Positions 1-10,624 of a DNA stretch of 64,000 nt are shown here, one piece after another. Each line of letters starts with the position of its first letter. Within the stretch, counting starts at the first letter, position 1. A program made the position numbers and the translations under genes. Source of the DNA: Planomonospora_B alba (lineage in GTDB: Bacteria > Actinomycetota > Actinomycetes > Streptosporangiales > Streptosporangiaceae); contig NZ_BAAAUT010000010.1 in NCBI RefSeq assembly GCF_039534085.1, forward strand, positions 62,001 to 126,000. The letters run 5' to 3'. Below the pieces are notes generated by a model. The model did not search any database. It was not told the origin of the DNA and saw only the letters and a program-made list of their open reading frames with translations.

Positions 1-754
1 CCGCCGTGACGGACAGCCAGAGCTCCTCGTCGTCGCCGGGCAGCGGCCCGTCGCAGTAGCCGGCGCACGCCCGCAGCACGTTCCCCGGGTATCCGGGCTC
101 GGACAGCACCCGGCGCAGCCGCGCGCCCGCGGCCCGCAGCTCGGCCTCCGGCCGCACCGGGTCGGGCAGCTCGGCGAGGATGCGCCGCAGCTCGTCGAGG
201 GCGAAGGCCTCCTCCTCGTCCCAGGCGGCGAACAGCTCCTCGTCCTGCTCCTCGTCGACCGCCGCCGCCGGGACCCTGCCGTCCGGCAGCGGGCCGGCCA
301 GCCAGTGCTCCTGCAGCTCCTCGTAGGCCCTGCGGGCTCCGGAGTCGCCGCGGGCGAGCGCGTCCGGGTCGATCACCCCGGCGGCGATCTGCTCCTCCAG
401 GTGGGAGACCAGCCGGCCGTACATCTCCGCGGCGACCGGGCCCCGCTCGTCCTCCTCCGGCCAGACGAACAGGCTCCGGGTCAGCAGCAGCGGCTCGGTG
501 CCGGTGGACTCCAGCCACCGCTGCACGTCGCCGATCGTCGCGTTCCCCGACTCGATCGCGCTCAGCGTCGTGCGGGCGGACTCCCAGAAGGGCGCCGACA
601 GCGGGTTGCCCGCCGCCAGCATCGCGCGCCGCAGGTCGGCGAGGGCCACCAGCGCCACCCCCGAGGGCACGGCGAGCAGCGCGCGGGCGACGTCGCGCCG
701 GGTCAGCCCGGCGGCCGGGCGGCCGGCGTGCACACAGACGAAGTCGAGGTCCAC
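1..754 (-). CDS. Hypothetical protein, 3' end outside the window
   Basis: An open frame runs leftward without a stop from a GTG at 754 to the window edge, giving about 251 residues with the C-terminus missing. The product is acidic, with clustered Glu/Asp stretches (DEEQDEELF, WDEEEAF), and is predicted to be mostly helical and soluble. It begins VDLDFVCVHAGRPAAGLTRRD. I see no signal peptide, membrane segment or recognised catalytic motif. A TAGGCT hexamer lies 8 bases before the GTG and no good ribosome site is present, so the transcript may be leaderless. Codon use is typical of the neighbourhood, which supports a real gene. I do not recognise the family. Confidence 0.6.
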   Translation of the reverse strand, partial: MDLDFVCVHAGRPAAGLTRRDVARALLAVPSGVALVALADLRRAMLAAGNPLSAPFWESARTTLSAIESGNATIGDVQRWLESTGTEPLLLTRSLFVWPEEDERGPVAAEMYGRLVSHLEEQIAAGVIDPDALARGDSGARRAYEELQEHWLAGPLPDGRVPAAAVDEEQDEELFAAWDEEEAFALDELRRILAELPDPVRPEAELRAAGARLRRVLSEPGYPGNVLRACAGYCDGPLPGDDEELWLSVTA

Positions 755-780
755 GTCTCGCCAGCCTACGCCTGTCTCTC

Positions 781-842
781 CTCCACCGGGAGGGACAGGC
801 GGGGATCGTCCCTCCGCCGGGAGGGACAGGCGGGGATCGTCC
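781..842. repeat. 31-bp tandem direct repeat, two copies
   Basis: Positions 781-811 and 812-842 are two adjacent 31-base units that differ at one base (785 A versus 816 G). They lie in the divergent gap (755-1088) between the leftward hypothetical gene and the rightward DUF255 gene, just upstream of the leftward start. Each unit contains GGGA and TCCC blocks that could pair. They could be tandem binding sites or a simple duplication. Apart from this repeat and a ribosome site before 1089, I see nothing else in the roughly 330-base gap. Confidence 0.8.
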
Positions 843-1088
843 CGCGGCCCCGCCGGACCACGCGGTGGCCGCAGCGCCCGCCCACCCGCGCGCCCGCGCA
901 CCGCGTAACCGACCGCCCGCGCACCGTGCGCCGCGTAAGCGGCCGCCCGCGCGACCTGCCGCCGGGCGGAACCACCGCCCCGCGACCGCGCCGGACGGCC
1001 GCACCGGTCTAGGGTGGGTGGACGTGCGGGTAGGACCCCGTGCACGCGGGCGGACAGGGCCCGCGCCTCGCTCGCGGGAGGGGTCGCC

Positions 1089-3074
<1,986 letters not shown>

Positions 3075-3260
3075 GGCACCGCTCCCGGCCGCCTCCTGCG
3101 GGAACCGCTCCCTGCCGTCCCCCTCCGGGAGCGGCGCCGTCCCCGGTCTCGCCTCCGGGGGTGCCCGTGCGCCCCGCCGCCCTTCAGAACCGCTGGAGAG
3201 CCCTCCGGGAGTCCTTGGGAAGCCCTCCGACGACCCTTCGCGCGCCCGCGGGCCGGCGGG

Positions 3261-5435
3261 TCAGCCCGCGGGCGCCTGGACCGCGCCCGCCGGAGCGGAG
3301 CCGCGGTCGGCGGTCCCGACGTCCCCGCCCTGCTCGGTGCCGGTGCCGGGGTCCTCGGGGACGGGGACCGCCGTCTCCTGCGGAGGCGGGGGCGCGGTCG
3401 GCTCGCCGCCGTCCGGGACGGCCGTCTCCTCCGGGGCGGGCCCGCCCGTCGGCGCGGGGTCCGGCGTGGGCGCGGCGGGCGTCTCCTCCGGGGCGGGCCC
3501 GGCGTCGGGGCCGGGGTCGTGGCCGCCCTCCCCGTCCGGGTCCGCGGCGGGGGCGTCGTCGGCGTAGGACGGGGTGTACCCGTAGGAGGACGGCTCGGGG
3601 AACTCCTTCACGGGCTTGCCGGACATCGCCTCGGCCATGAACGCGCGCCAGATCTGCGCGGGGTACTGCCCGCCGTACTGGACCACGCCGCCCACGGCCA
3701 CCGGCTTGTTGTCGTCGCGGAACATGTTCACCGCGACCGAGAGCTGCGGGGTGTAGCCGGCGAACCAGGCGGCCGCCGACTTGTCGGTGGTGCCGGTCTT
3801 GCCGGCCGCCGGGCGGTCGTAGAGGCGGGCGGCGGTCCCGGTGCCGCCCGTGACGACCTGGGTGAGGGCGTAGCTGACGTCGGCGGCGGTCCGCTCGGAG
3901 AAGACCCGCTCGCCCTTCTCGGTGATCTTGATCTTGCCCTCGGCGGTGGTGATCGAGCGGATCACGTGGACGTCGCGGTGCACGCCGCCCGCCGCGAAGG
4001 TCGCGAAGCCGGAGGCGTTCTGCACCGCGCTCACCGAGGCCACGCCCAGCGGCAGGGTCGCCGCGTCCCGGTGCGGGGTGAGCTGGTCGACCGGGATGCC
4101 CGCGGCCGCGGCGGCCTCGACCACCTCGTCGAGGCCGACCTTCTGCCCGAGGTCGACGAAGGCGGTGTTCACCGAGTGCCGCATGGCCTGCACCAGGTCG
4201 ACCCGGCCGTAGGAGGCGCCGCCCGCGTTGGGGATCCGCGCGGAGGCGACGCGCATCGGCGAGTCGCCGTCGACCCGGGTGCCGAGGCCGTGGTCGTTCT
4301 CCAGCGCCGCGGCCAGCACGTAGGCCTTGAAGGTGGACCCGGCCTGCACCTCGGCGGAGAAGGCGTTGTCGAACTTGTTGGCGTCGTAGTCGCGGCCGCC
4401 GTAGAAGGCGACGACCTCGCCGGTCGCGGGGTCGACCGCGGCCAGGCCGGTGCGGACCTTCTTCGGGGTGCCCTCCGGCAGGACCGAGGTGACGGCCCGC
4501 TCGGCGGCCTCCATCAGCTTCCCGTCGAAGGTGGTGACGATCTTCAGGCCGCCCTGGTTGACGTCCTCGTCGGTGTAGCCGCGGCGGCGCAGCTCGGCCC
4601 TGACCTGGTCGAGCATGTAGCCTTCCTGGCCCTCGGGCTCGAAGACCTCCCGGGGCTTCTTCAGCTTGGGGAACTCCGCCTCCGCGGCCTCCTCCGGGGT
4701 GAGCGCCCCGGTCTTCACCATGCCGTCGACCACCCAGCGCCAGCGGGCGCGGGCCGCCGCCAGGTCCTCGCCCCGGGGGTCGGCGAACCGGGTGGGCTGC
4801 TGGATCACCGCGGCGAGGTAGGCGCTCTCGGCCACGGTCAGCTTGGAGACGTCCTTGCGGAAGTAGGCGTCGGCCGCGGCCTGCACGCCGTACGCGCCCC
4901 GGCCGAAGTAGATCGTGTTGAGGTACTGCTCCAGCACCCAGTCCTTGGACTTCGACCGGTCCACCTTCAGGGAGATCATGATCTCCTTGAGCTTGCGGAC
5001 GGCGGAGCGCTCCTGGCTGAGGCCGCTGTAGTAGTTGCGGACCATCTGCTGGGTGATCGTCGAGCCGCCCTGGATCTGCTGCCCGCTGACCGTCGACCAC
5101 ACGGCGCGGGCGGTGCCCCGCAGGGAGACGCCCTGGTCGGAGTAGAACGAGCGGTTCTCGGCGGCGATGACGGCGTTCCTGAGGCTCTCCGGGACGCGGT
5201 CGAGCCCGACGGGCCTGCGGTTGACGCCCTGCTTGGCGAGCACCGTCCTGCCGTCGCGGTAGTAGATCACCGATCCCTGCGCGGTGGCGCCGGGCTGCGT
5301 GCTGTCCGGGATCGGGGTCATCGCCCACGCCACGGCGAACAGGCCGATCGCCGCGATGATCCCGGCCCCGAGGACGGCCAGCGCGATCCGCAGGAGCCGC
5401 CGTCTGCCGGACCCGCCCTTCCCTGCGCCCTTCAA
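3261..5435 (-). CDS. Bifunctional penicillin-binding protein (class A, GT51 plus transpeptidase)
   Basis: The 724-residue product is a membrane-anchored class A PBP that polymerises and cross-links peptidoglycan. Residues about 14-40 form one membrane anchor after a basic N-terminus. The GT51 domain follows, with the catalytic Glu in AAENRSFYSD (about residue 92) and the GGSTITQQ motif. The transpeptidase domain has SxxK in AGSTFK (about residue 367), SxN in HSVNTAF, and KTG in GKTGTTDKS (about residue 545). From about residue 600 the C-terminus is a Pro/Glu/Asp/Thr-rich tail of about 120 residues, probably disordered and extracellular. The apparent start is TTG at 5435; the sequence before it is G-rich but lacks a classic spacing, so the exact start is uncertain. 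The gene appears monocistronic. Confidence 0.95.
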   Translation of the reverse strand: MKGAGKGGSGRRRLLRIALAVLGAGIIAAIGLFAVAWAMTPIPDSTQPGATAQGSVIYYRDGRTVLAKQGVNRRPVGLDRVPESLRNAVIAAENRSFYSDQGVSLRGTARAVWSTVSGQQIQGGSTITQQMVRNYYSGLSQERSAVRKLKEIMISLKVDRSKSKDWVLEQYLNTIYFGRGAYGVQAAADAYFRKDVSKLTVAESAYLAAVIQQPTRFADPRGEDLAAARARWRWVVDGMVKTGALTPEEAAEAEFPKLKKPREVFEPEGQEGYMLDQVRAELRRRGYTDEDVNQGGLKIVTTFDGKLMEAAERAVTSVLPEGTPKKVRTGLAAVDPATGEVVAFYGGRDYDANKFDNAFSAEVQAGSTFKAYVLAAALENDHGLGTRVDGDSPMRVASARIPNAGGASYGRVDLVQAMRHSVNTAFVDLGQKVGLDEVVEAAAAAGIPVDQLTPHRDAATLPLGVASVSAVQNASGFATFAAGGVHRDVHVIRSITTAEGKIKITEKGERVFSERTAADVSYALTQVVTGGTGTAARLYDRPAAGKTGTTDKSAAAWFAGYTPQLSVAVNMFRDDNKPVAVGGVVQYGGQYPAQIWRAFMAEAMSGKPVKEFPEPSSYGYTPSYADDAPAADPDGEGGHDPGPDAGPAPEETPAAPTPDPAPTGGPAPEETAVPDGGEPTAPPPPQETAVPVPEDPGTGTEQGGDVGTADRGSAPAGAVQAPAG

Positions 5436-5538
5436 CCTGCCCCCCAGATCCGGCGCGCGGCCGACCCCCGTCAGCCGAACGAACCGTTAAGGGTAAACGG
5501 TGGATAACGGTGCCTGATTCCCTCTTGGGATGGTACGG

Positions 5539-6018
5539 CTACCTCTCTGCCCGATGCGGGGCATCCGACACCAAAGGCATCACCCGATACGGCACAGGAG
5601 TGTCCAAGGCGATGACCGACGAGGTCCTGACCACCCCCCGCACGTCGACGATCCGGTCGATGACCCGCTGCAGGTCGGCGTTGCTGCGCGCCACCACGCG
5701 GCAGTGCATGTCGTCGCCGCCGGTGATGGTGTGCACCTCCAGGACCTCGGGGATCTCGGCGAGCTGGACGGCGACCGGGTCGTGCCCGCTGACCTGGCGG
5801 ATCTGCAGGGTGACGAAGGCGGTCACGTCGTAGCCGAGCGCGGCGGGGTCGATCTCGGGGCCGAACCCGGTGATCACCCCGCGGGCGGTCAGGCGGTCGA
5901 GGCGCGCCTGGACGGTCCCCCGCGCCACCCCCAGCCGGCGCGAGCACTCCAGCACGCCGATCCGGGGTTCGGCGGCCATCAGCGCGATGAGCCGGGCGTC
6001 GAGCCGGTCGATCGTCAT
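5539..6018 (-). CDS. Lrp/AsnC-family transcriptional regulator
   Basis: The 159-residue product has the Lrp/AsnC layout. An N-terminal winged helix-turn-helix (about residues 3-50, MTIDRLDARLIALMAAEPR then CSRRLGVARGTVQARLDRL) is followed by an alpha-beta RAM effector domain (about residues 65-145) with the typical VHTITGGDDMHCRVVA segment. It sits divergently from hppD with about 100 bases between the starts, so it is a good candidate regulator of tyrosine catabolism; the ligand is unknown. I chose the ATG at 6018, which has AAGGAG 12 bases upstream and matches the family N-terminus. In-frame upstream codons (such as 6069) give an atypical extension. An inverted repeat lies just upstream. 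Confidence 0.92.
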   Translation of the reverse strand: MTIDRLDARLIALMAAEPRIGVLECSRRLGVARGTVQARLDRLTARGVITGFGPEIDPAALGYDVTAFVTLQIRQVSGHDPVAVQLAEIPEVLEVHTITGGDDMHCRVVARSNADLQRVIDRIVDVRGVVRTSSVIALDTPVPYRVMPLVSDAPHRAER

Positions 6019-6038
6019 GATGTCCAGCAACTCCTTGC

Positions 6039-6052
6039 TTACCAGCCGGTAA
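6039..6052. promoter_or_regulatory. Inverted repeat, candidate Lrp operator
   Basis: TTACC-AGCC-GGTAA is a perfect 5-bp-arm inverted repeat about 20 bases upstream of the regulator start. Two related GTTAC words lie further into the divergent gap (around 6050 and 6080, leftward strand). The position fits autoregulation and control of hppD. The assignment is inference from position and symmetry. Confidence 0.4.
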
Positions 6053-6120
6053 CTGTACAGATTGCCCATCAAAATATGTAACTCTTGCACAGACCGTCCA
6101 TCAATACCGACAGTGTCCGC

Positions 6121-7230
6121 ATGAGCGACATCTTTCCTGTGAACGGCATGGACGCCGTGGTCTTCGCGGTCGGCAACGCCAAGCAGGCCGCGCACTACTA
6201 CTCCACCGCGTTCGGCATGCGGCTGGTGGCCTACAAGGGCCCGGAGAACGGCAGCCGGGACGAGGTGGCCTACGTGCTGACCTCCGGCGGCGCCCGCTTC
6301 GAGTTCCGCGGCTCGCTGCGCCCGGGCACCGACATCGCCCGGCACGTCGCCGAGCACAGCGACGGTGTGATCGACCTGGCCCTGGACGTCCCGGACGTGG
6401 AGGCGGCCTACGCCCACGCGGTGGCCCAGGGCGCCCGCGGCCTGGTGGAGCCGCACACGATGGAGGACGAGCACGGCAAGGTGGTGGTCGCGGCCATCGC
6501 CACCTACGGCGAGACCCGGCACACCCTGGTCGACCGCTCGAACTACGCCGGGCCGTACCTGCCCGGCTATGTCGCGGCCGAGCCGCTCGTCGCCCCGCCG
6601 GACACCAGGAACGGCCGGTTCTTCCAGGCGGTCGACCACTGCGTCGGCAACGTGGAACTCGGCAAGATGGACGAGTGGGTGGAGTTCTACAAGCGGGTCA
6701 TGGGCTTCACCAACATGGCCGAGTTCATCGGCGACGACATCGCCACCGAGTACTCGGCGCTGATGTCCAAGGTCGTCGCGGACGGCACCCGCAAGGTGAA
6801 GTTCCCGCTCAACGAGCCGGCCATCGCCAAGAAGAAGTCGCAGATCGACGAGTATCTCGAGTTCTACGGCGGTCCCGGCGTGCAGCACATCGCGCTGGCC
6901 ACCAACGACATCCTCGCCGCCGTCGACCACATGCGCGCGGCCGGCGTGCAGTTCCTCGACACGCCCGACTCCTACTACGACGACCCGGAGCTGCGCGCCC
7001 GCATCGGCGAGGTCCGCGCCCCGATCGAGGAGCTGAAGAAGCGCCGCATCCTGGTCGACCGCGACGAGGACGGCTACCTGCTGCAGATCTTCACCAAGCC
7101 GGTGCAGGACCGTCCGACGGTGTTCTTCGAGCTCATCGAGCGGCACGGCTCGCTCGGCTTCGGAAAGGGCAACTTCAAGGCCCTGTTCGAGGCCATCGAG
7201 CGCGAGCAGGAGCGCCGCGGCAACCTGTAG
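6121..7230 (+). CDS. hppD: 4-hydroxyphenylpyruvate dioxygenase
   Basis: The 369-residue product converts 4-hydroxyphenylpyruvate to homogentisate, the second step of tyrosine catabolism, using Fe(II) and O2. It has two vicinal-oxygen-chelate half domains. The three metal ligands fall in AVDHCVGN (His, about residue 173), VQHIALA (His, about 255) and VFFELIERHG (Glu, about 336). The C-terminal GFGKGNFKALFEAIE helix that gates the active site in HPPD is present. This favours HPPD over the related hydroxymandelate synthase. I chose ATG 6121, since the family begins close to FPVNGMDAVVFAVGNAK; the in-frame TTG at 6085 gives an unsupported extension. No strong ribosome site is visible. It is divergent from an Lrp-type gene. 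No homogentisate dioxygenase is in the window. Confidence 0.95.
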   Translation: MSDIFPVNGMDAVVFAVGNAKQAAHYYSTAFGMRLVAYKGPENGSRDEVAYVLTSGGARFEFRGSLRPGTDIARHVAEHSDGVIDLALDVPDVEAAYAHAVAQGARGLVEPHTMEDEHGKVVVAAIATYGETRHTLVDRSNYAGPYLPGYVAAEPLVAPPDTRNGRFFQAVDHCVGNVELGKMDEWVEFYKRVMGFTNMAEFIGDDIATEYSALMSKVVADGTRKVKFPLNEPAIAKKKSQIDEYLEFYGGPGVQHIALATNDILAAVDHMRAAGVQFLDTPDSYYDDPELRARIGEVRAPIEELKKRRILVDRDEDGYLLQIFTKPVQDRPTVFFELIERHGSLGFGKGNFKALFEAIEREQERRGNL

Positions 7231-7252
7231 GGCGCCGGCTCCCCGCGATGTC

Positions 7253-7282
7253 CTGACCTGGCCGGGGCCGCTCGCGTAGTCT
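7253..7282 (+). promoter_or_regulatory. Sigma-70-like promoter of the M1 peptidase gene
   Basis: CTGACC (7253-7258) and TAGTCT (7277-7282) are separated by 18 bases and lie about 50 bases before the ATG at 7332. They resemble -35 and -10 elements of a housekeeping actinobacterial promoter. This is a sequence match only. Confidence 0.45.
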
Positions 7283-7331
7283 GCGAACGCGCCCCGGCGC
7301 GGTCCGGGGTCGGAAGGGGGAGACCGAGACC

Positions 7332-8819
7332 ATGGCGTCACGCCGGCCGGCCGTCGCGGCCGCCACCGTCCTGCTCTGCGCGACCACCGGTGCGGCCGCC
7401 TGCTCCGCCCCCGGCACGCAGGGCGGGGCCACCCCGGAGGCCGGGAGCACGGTGCCGTCCGGCGCCACCGCCTCCCAGACCGCGCCCGGGCCCGGCACGT
7501 CCCAGACCGCGCCCGGGCCCGGCGCACCCGGCATCGGCGACCCCGACTTCCCCGACGACGGCAACGGCGGCTACGACGTCGGCCGGTACCGGCTCGACCT
7601 CGACTACGACCCCGGCCGACGGCACCTGTCCGGTACGGCCGCCATCGAGGCGACCGCCACGCAGGGGCTGACCCGCTTCAACCTCGACCTGTCCGGCTTC
7701 ACGGTCGAGCGGGTCACCGTGGACGGCGCGCGGGCGCGGTTCGAGCGCACCGGGACCGAGCTCACCGTCATCCCCGCCCGGCCGGTCGCGAGCCGGGCGG
7801 CGTTCACCGTCGAGGTCGCCTACGCCGGCCGGCCCAGGCCCGTCACGGACTCGTCCAACCTGGGCACCTACGGCTTCATCCCGACCAAGGACGGCGCCTT
7901 CGTCACCTGCGAGCCCAACGGCGCCAAGACCTGGTTCCCCGGCAACGACCACCCGGCCGACAAGGCGCGCTACGAGTTCCAGATCACCGTCCCCGAGGGG
8001 ATCACCGCGCTGGCCAACGGAGAGCTGGCCGCAGAGCCGAAGACGGAGGGCGGGAAGACGACCTACCTCTGGCGGGAGGACCACCCGATGGTGACCTACC
8101 TGGCCACCATGACGCTGGGGAAGTTCGTCCTGCGGGAGGGCAGGACCGCCTCGGGCATCAAGAACCTCGCCGCGGCGGACCCGCGCTTCCGCGACTCGCT
8201 GGACAGGCTCTACACGCTCTCCGGGAAGATCACCGACTACTGGGCGACCGTCTTCGGCCCCTACCCGTTCTCCTCGACCGGCGGCGTGGTGGACGACTTC
8301 TCCACCGGCTACGCCCTGGAGAACCAGACCAAGCCGATGTACGGCGGCTTCGCCCCGGACGAGGACATCATCGCCCACGAGCTGGCCCACCAGTGGTTCG
8401 GCAACAGCCTCAGCATCAAGCGCTGGAAGGACCTCTGGCTCAACGAGGGCTTCGCCACCTACGCCGAGTGGCTCTGGCAGGAGCACCAGGGCGACGCCAC
8501 CGCCGAGCAGTCCTTCCGCCTGCACTACTCCGCCGGGCCCGGCGACGCCATCTGGAAGTACGCCCCGGGCCGCGCCCGCCCGGACGACCTGTTCAACAAC
8601 TCGGTCTACACCCGGGGCGGCATGGCCCTGCACGCCCTCCGGCAGAAGATCGGGGACGAGGACTTCTTCGAGCTGCTGCGCACCTGGAGCTCCGAGCACA
8701 AGTACGGGCACGTCACCACGGAGGACTTCACGGCGCTGGCCGAGAAGGTCTCCGGCGAGGAGCTCGACGCGCTCTTCGACGCCTGGCTGTTCGCGGAGAA
8801 GAAGCCGACCTCCTGGTGA
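7332..8819 (+). CDS. Secreted M1-family zinc metallopeptidase, probable lipoprotein
   Basis: The 495-residue product has an N-terminal export signal ending in TGAAAC, a plausible though imperfect lipobox with Cys24, then a Pro/Thr/Gly-rich linker containing a short duplicated motif (QTAPGPG). The M1 catalytic region has the zinc signature HELAHQWFG (about residue 349) with the distal Glu in NEGFATYAEW, and the exopeptidase-type loop GYALENQTKP. The protein ends soon after the catalytic domain and lacks the large C-terminal helical domain of full aminopeptidase N. It probably acts outside the membrane, trimming peptides. The start has a strong purine-rich ribosome site (GGAAGGGGGAGA). The gene seems to be transcribed alone from the promoter at 7253-7282. 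Confidence 0.93.
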   Translation: MASRRPAVAAATVLLCATTGAAACSAPGTQGGATPEAGSTVPSGATASQTAPGPGTSQTAPGPGAPGIGDPDFPDDGNGGYDVGRYRLDLDYDPGRRHLSGTAAIEATATQGLTRFNLDLSGFTVERVTVDGARARFERTGTELTVIPARPVASRAAFTVEVAYAGRPRPVTDSSNLGTYGFIPTKDGAFVTCEPNGAKTWFPGNDHPADKARYEFQITVPEGITALANGELAAEPKTEGGKTTYLWREDHPMVTYLATMTLGKFVLREGRTASGIKNLAAADPRFRDSLDRLYTLSGKITDYWATVFGPYPFSSTGGVVDDFSTGYALENQTKPMYGGFAPDEDIIAHELAHQWFGNSLSIKRWKDLWLNEGFATYAEWLWQEHQGDATAEQSFRLHYSAGPGDAIWKYAPGRARPDDLFNNSVYTRGGMALHALRQKIGDEDFFELLRTWSSEHKYGHVTTEDFTALAEKVSGEELDALFDAWLFAEKKPTSW

Positions 8820-8974
8820 CCGGGGCACCGGTGGCCGCGCCGCGGAGGCGGCGGGCGGCCCGGCGGATACGGCCCGTCGGACCGCGTACGGCGGGCGGTG
8901 CACGGCAGGCGCGGGCGCAGCGGGGATCGCCCGCCGGGCCGCGTCGGGCGGGCGCGGGCGCGGCGGCGTGCCGC

Positions 8975-10183
8975 TCACCCCGCGACGGGCCGGTATCCCC
9001 GCTTCCTGAGGGAGCCGAGGACCTCCTCGGCGTGGTCCGGCCCGCGCGTCTCCAGGTGGAGCTGGACCTCCACCTCGCCGAGGTCCACCCCGACCCGCTC
9101 GTGCGCGATGTCCAGCACGTTGGCGCCCATCCCCGCGATCTCGGCCATCAGCGCCGCCAGCGTGCCCGGCCGGTCGGGCAGCGCCAGGCGCAGCGTCAGA
9201 TAGCGCCCCGCCGCGGCCAGGCCGTGCCGCAGCACCTTCACCAGCAGCAGCGGGTCGATGTTGCCGCCGGACAGCACCACCGCCACCGGCGGCTCGAAGA
9301 CCTCCGGATGCGCCATGACCGCCGCCACGCCCGCGGCCCCGGCCGGCTCGACGACCTGCTTGGCCCGCTCCGCGCAGAGCACCAGCGCCCGGGAGATCTC
9401 CTGCTCGGTGACCGTGACCACGGTGTCGACCAGATAGTGGATCAGTTCGAAGGGCAGGTCCCCCGGCCGGCCGACCGCGATGCCGTCGGCCATCGTGGTG
9501 GCGGGCCGTACCGCCACGGGGTGCCCGGCCGCCAGCGAGGCCGGGTAGGCGGCGGCCCGCTCCGCCTGCACGCCGACGACCCGCACGCCCGGCCGCAGGG
9601 ACTTGGCCGCCAGCGCGACCCCGGCGGCCAGCCCGCCGCCGCCGATCGAGACCGCGATCGTGGCGGTCTCCGGGAGCTGCTCCAGGATCTCCAGGCCGAT
9701 CGTGCCCTGCCCGGCGACCACGTCGGGATGGTCGAACGGGTGGATGAACACCGCGCCGGTCCGCTCGGCGTGCTCCTTCGCGCTGTTCAGCGCGGCGTCC
9801 ACGGTGTGCCCGGCGAAGACCACGTCGGCGCCGTAGGAGCGGGTGGCGGCCACCTTGGGCAGCGGCGCCCCCTCCGGCATGTAGACCGTCGCCTCCGTGC
9901 CCAGCAGCCCCGAGCTGAGCGCCACGCCCTGGGCGTGGTTGCCCGCGCTGGCCGCCACCACGCCCCGCCGCAGCTCCTCGGGGCCCAGCCGGGCGATCCT
10001 GACGTAGGCGCCGCGCACCTTGAACGAGCCCGAGCGCTGCAGGTGCTCGCACTTGAGGTGGACGGGCCCGCCGAGCAGGCCGGACAGCACGTGCGAGTGG
10101 AGGACCGGGGTGCGCAGCGCGACGCCGTCCAGGAGGTCGCGGGCGGCGAGCACGTCCTCGAAGGCGACCTGGGGCATCGACAT
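8975..10183 (-). CDS. ilvA: Threonine ammonia-lyase with C-terminal ACT domain
   Basis: The 402-residue product is a fold-type II PLP enzyme that deaminates threonine to 2-oxobutanoate, feeding isoleucine synthesis or threonine breakdown. The PLP lysine is in SGSFKVRGA (about residue 57), the phosphate-binding glycine loop is GGGGLAAG (about residue 184), and SGGNIDP lies near residue 310. Residues about 325-400 form one ACT domain (LALPDRPGTLAALM), which suggests allosteric control. I chose ATG 10183 because GGGAGG lies 9 bases upstream; the ATG at 10192 sits directly against that ribosome site. The gene is divergent from the padR gene. The length fits the single-ACT form and not the longer two-ACT E. 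coli IlvA. Confidence 0.92.
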   Translation of the reverse strand: MSMPQVAFEDVLAARDLLDGVALRTPVLHSHVLSGLLGGPVHLKCEHLQRSGSFKVRGAYVRIARLGPEELRRGVVAASAGNHAQGVALSSGLLGTEATVYMPEGAPLPKVAATRSYGADVVFAGHTVDAALNSAKEHAERTGAVFIHPFDHPDVVAGQGTIGLEILEQLPETATIAVSIGGGGLAAGVALAAKSLRPGVRVVGVQAERAAAYPASLAAGHPVAVRPATTMADGIAVGRPGDLPFELIHYLVDTVVTVTEQEISRALVLCAERAKQVVEPAGAAGVAAVMAHPEVFEPPVAVVLSGGNIDPLLLVKVLRHGLAAAGRYLTLRLALPDRPGTLAALMAEIAGMGANVLDIAHERVGVDLGEVEVQLHLETRGPDHAEEVLGSLRKRGYRPVAG

Positions 10184-10245
10184 GCGGGCCATCCTCCCAC
10201 CACGGCGCCGGCCGCCGCGGCCGGTCGTCCGCCGGAGATCCGCGC

Positions 10246-10275
10246 TTGACCATACTTCGCCCGGCGAAGTATGGT
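10246..10275 (+). promoter_or_regulatory. padR promoter overlapped by a perfect 25-bp palindrome
   Basis: A -35-like TTGACC (10246-10251) and a -10-like TATGGT (10270-10275) are 18 bases apart. Between and across them lies a perfect inverted repeat, CCATACTTCGCC-C-GGCGAAGTATGG, at 10250-10274. Transcription would start about 7 bases after the -10, at the ATG at 10283, giving a leaderless mRNA. A dimeric PadR bound here would block its own promoter. Autoregulation is inference; the symmetry and spacing are directly visible. Confidence 0.75.
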
Positions 10276-10282
10276 CTCCCGC

Positions 10283-10624
10283 ATGGCTAAAGGATCACCA
10301 TCGGTCAGCGAGCCGACCTACTTCATCCTGGCCTCGCTGCTCGACGGCCCCCTGCACGGGCACGGGATCATCAAGCAGACCCTGGCCCTCTCGGAGGGGC
10401 GGGTGCGGCTCCCGGTCGGCACGCTGTACGGCGCGCTCGACCGGCTCGCGGCCAACGGGCTCATCACCGTGGACCGCGAGGAGACCGTCGACGGCCGGCC
10501 CCGCCGCTACTTCCGCCTGACCGACCCGGGCAGGAACCTGGTCTCCGCCGAGGCCCTGCGCATGCAGCAGGCCGCCGCCGTCGTCACCAGCCGGATCCTC
10601 CGTCCCGGATCGGCGTTCTCATGA
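10283..10624 (+). CDS. PadR-family transcriptional regulator
   Basis: The 113-residue product is a PadR winged-helix repressor. The family pattern is clear: SEPTYFILASLLDGPLHGHGIIK, then VRLPVGTLYGALDRLAANGLI, then the wing with GRPRRYFRLTDPGR. The long C-terminal helix is short, typical of the PadR-s2 group. I chose the ATG at 10283, 7 bases after a -10 hexamer, because the earlier in-frame ATG at 10271 lies inside the operator palindrome and would precede the transcript start. The gene overlaps the next by 4 bases (ATGA), so the two are co-translated. PadR genes often sit beside the membrane protein or transporter they regulate, as here. The inducer is unknown. Confidence 0.92.
   Translation: MAKGSPSVSEPTYFILASLLDGPLHGHGIIKQTLALSEGRVRLPVGTLYGALDRLAANGLITVDREETVDGRPRRYFRLTDPGRNLVSAEALRMQQAAAVVTSRILRPGSAFS

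Noticed and set aside
3519..5507. Long rightward frame opposite the penicillin-binding protein
   Set aside because: Antisense shadow. The leftward gene has all PBP motifs in order.
8876..8970. GC-rich repeated words between the M1 peptidase and ilvA as a structured RNA
   Set aside because: The words (GCGGGCGC and similar) are imperfect and give no stable, unique fold by eye; they fit ordinary background for this composition.
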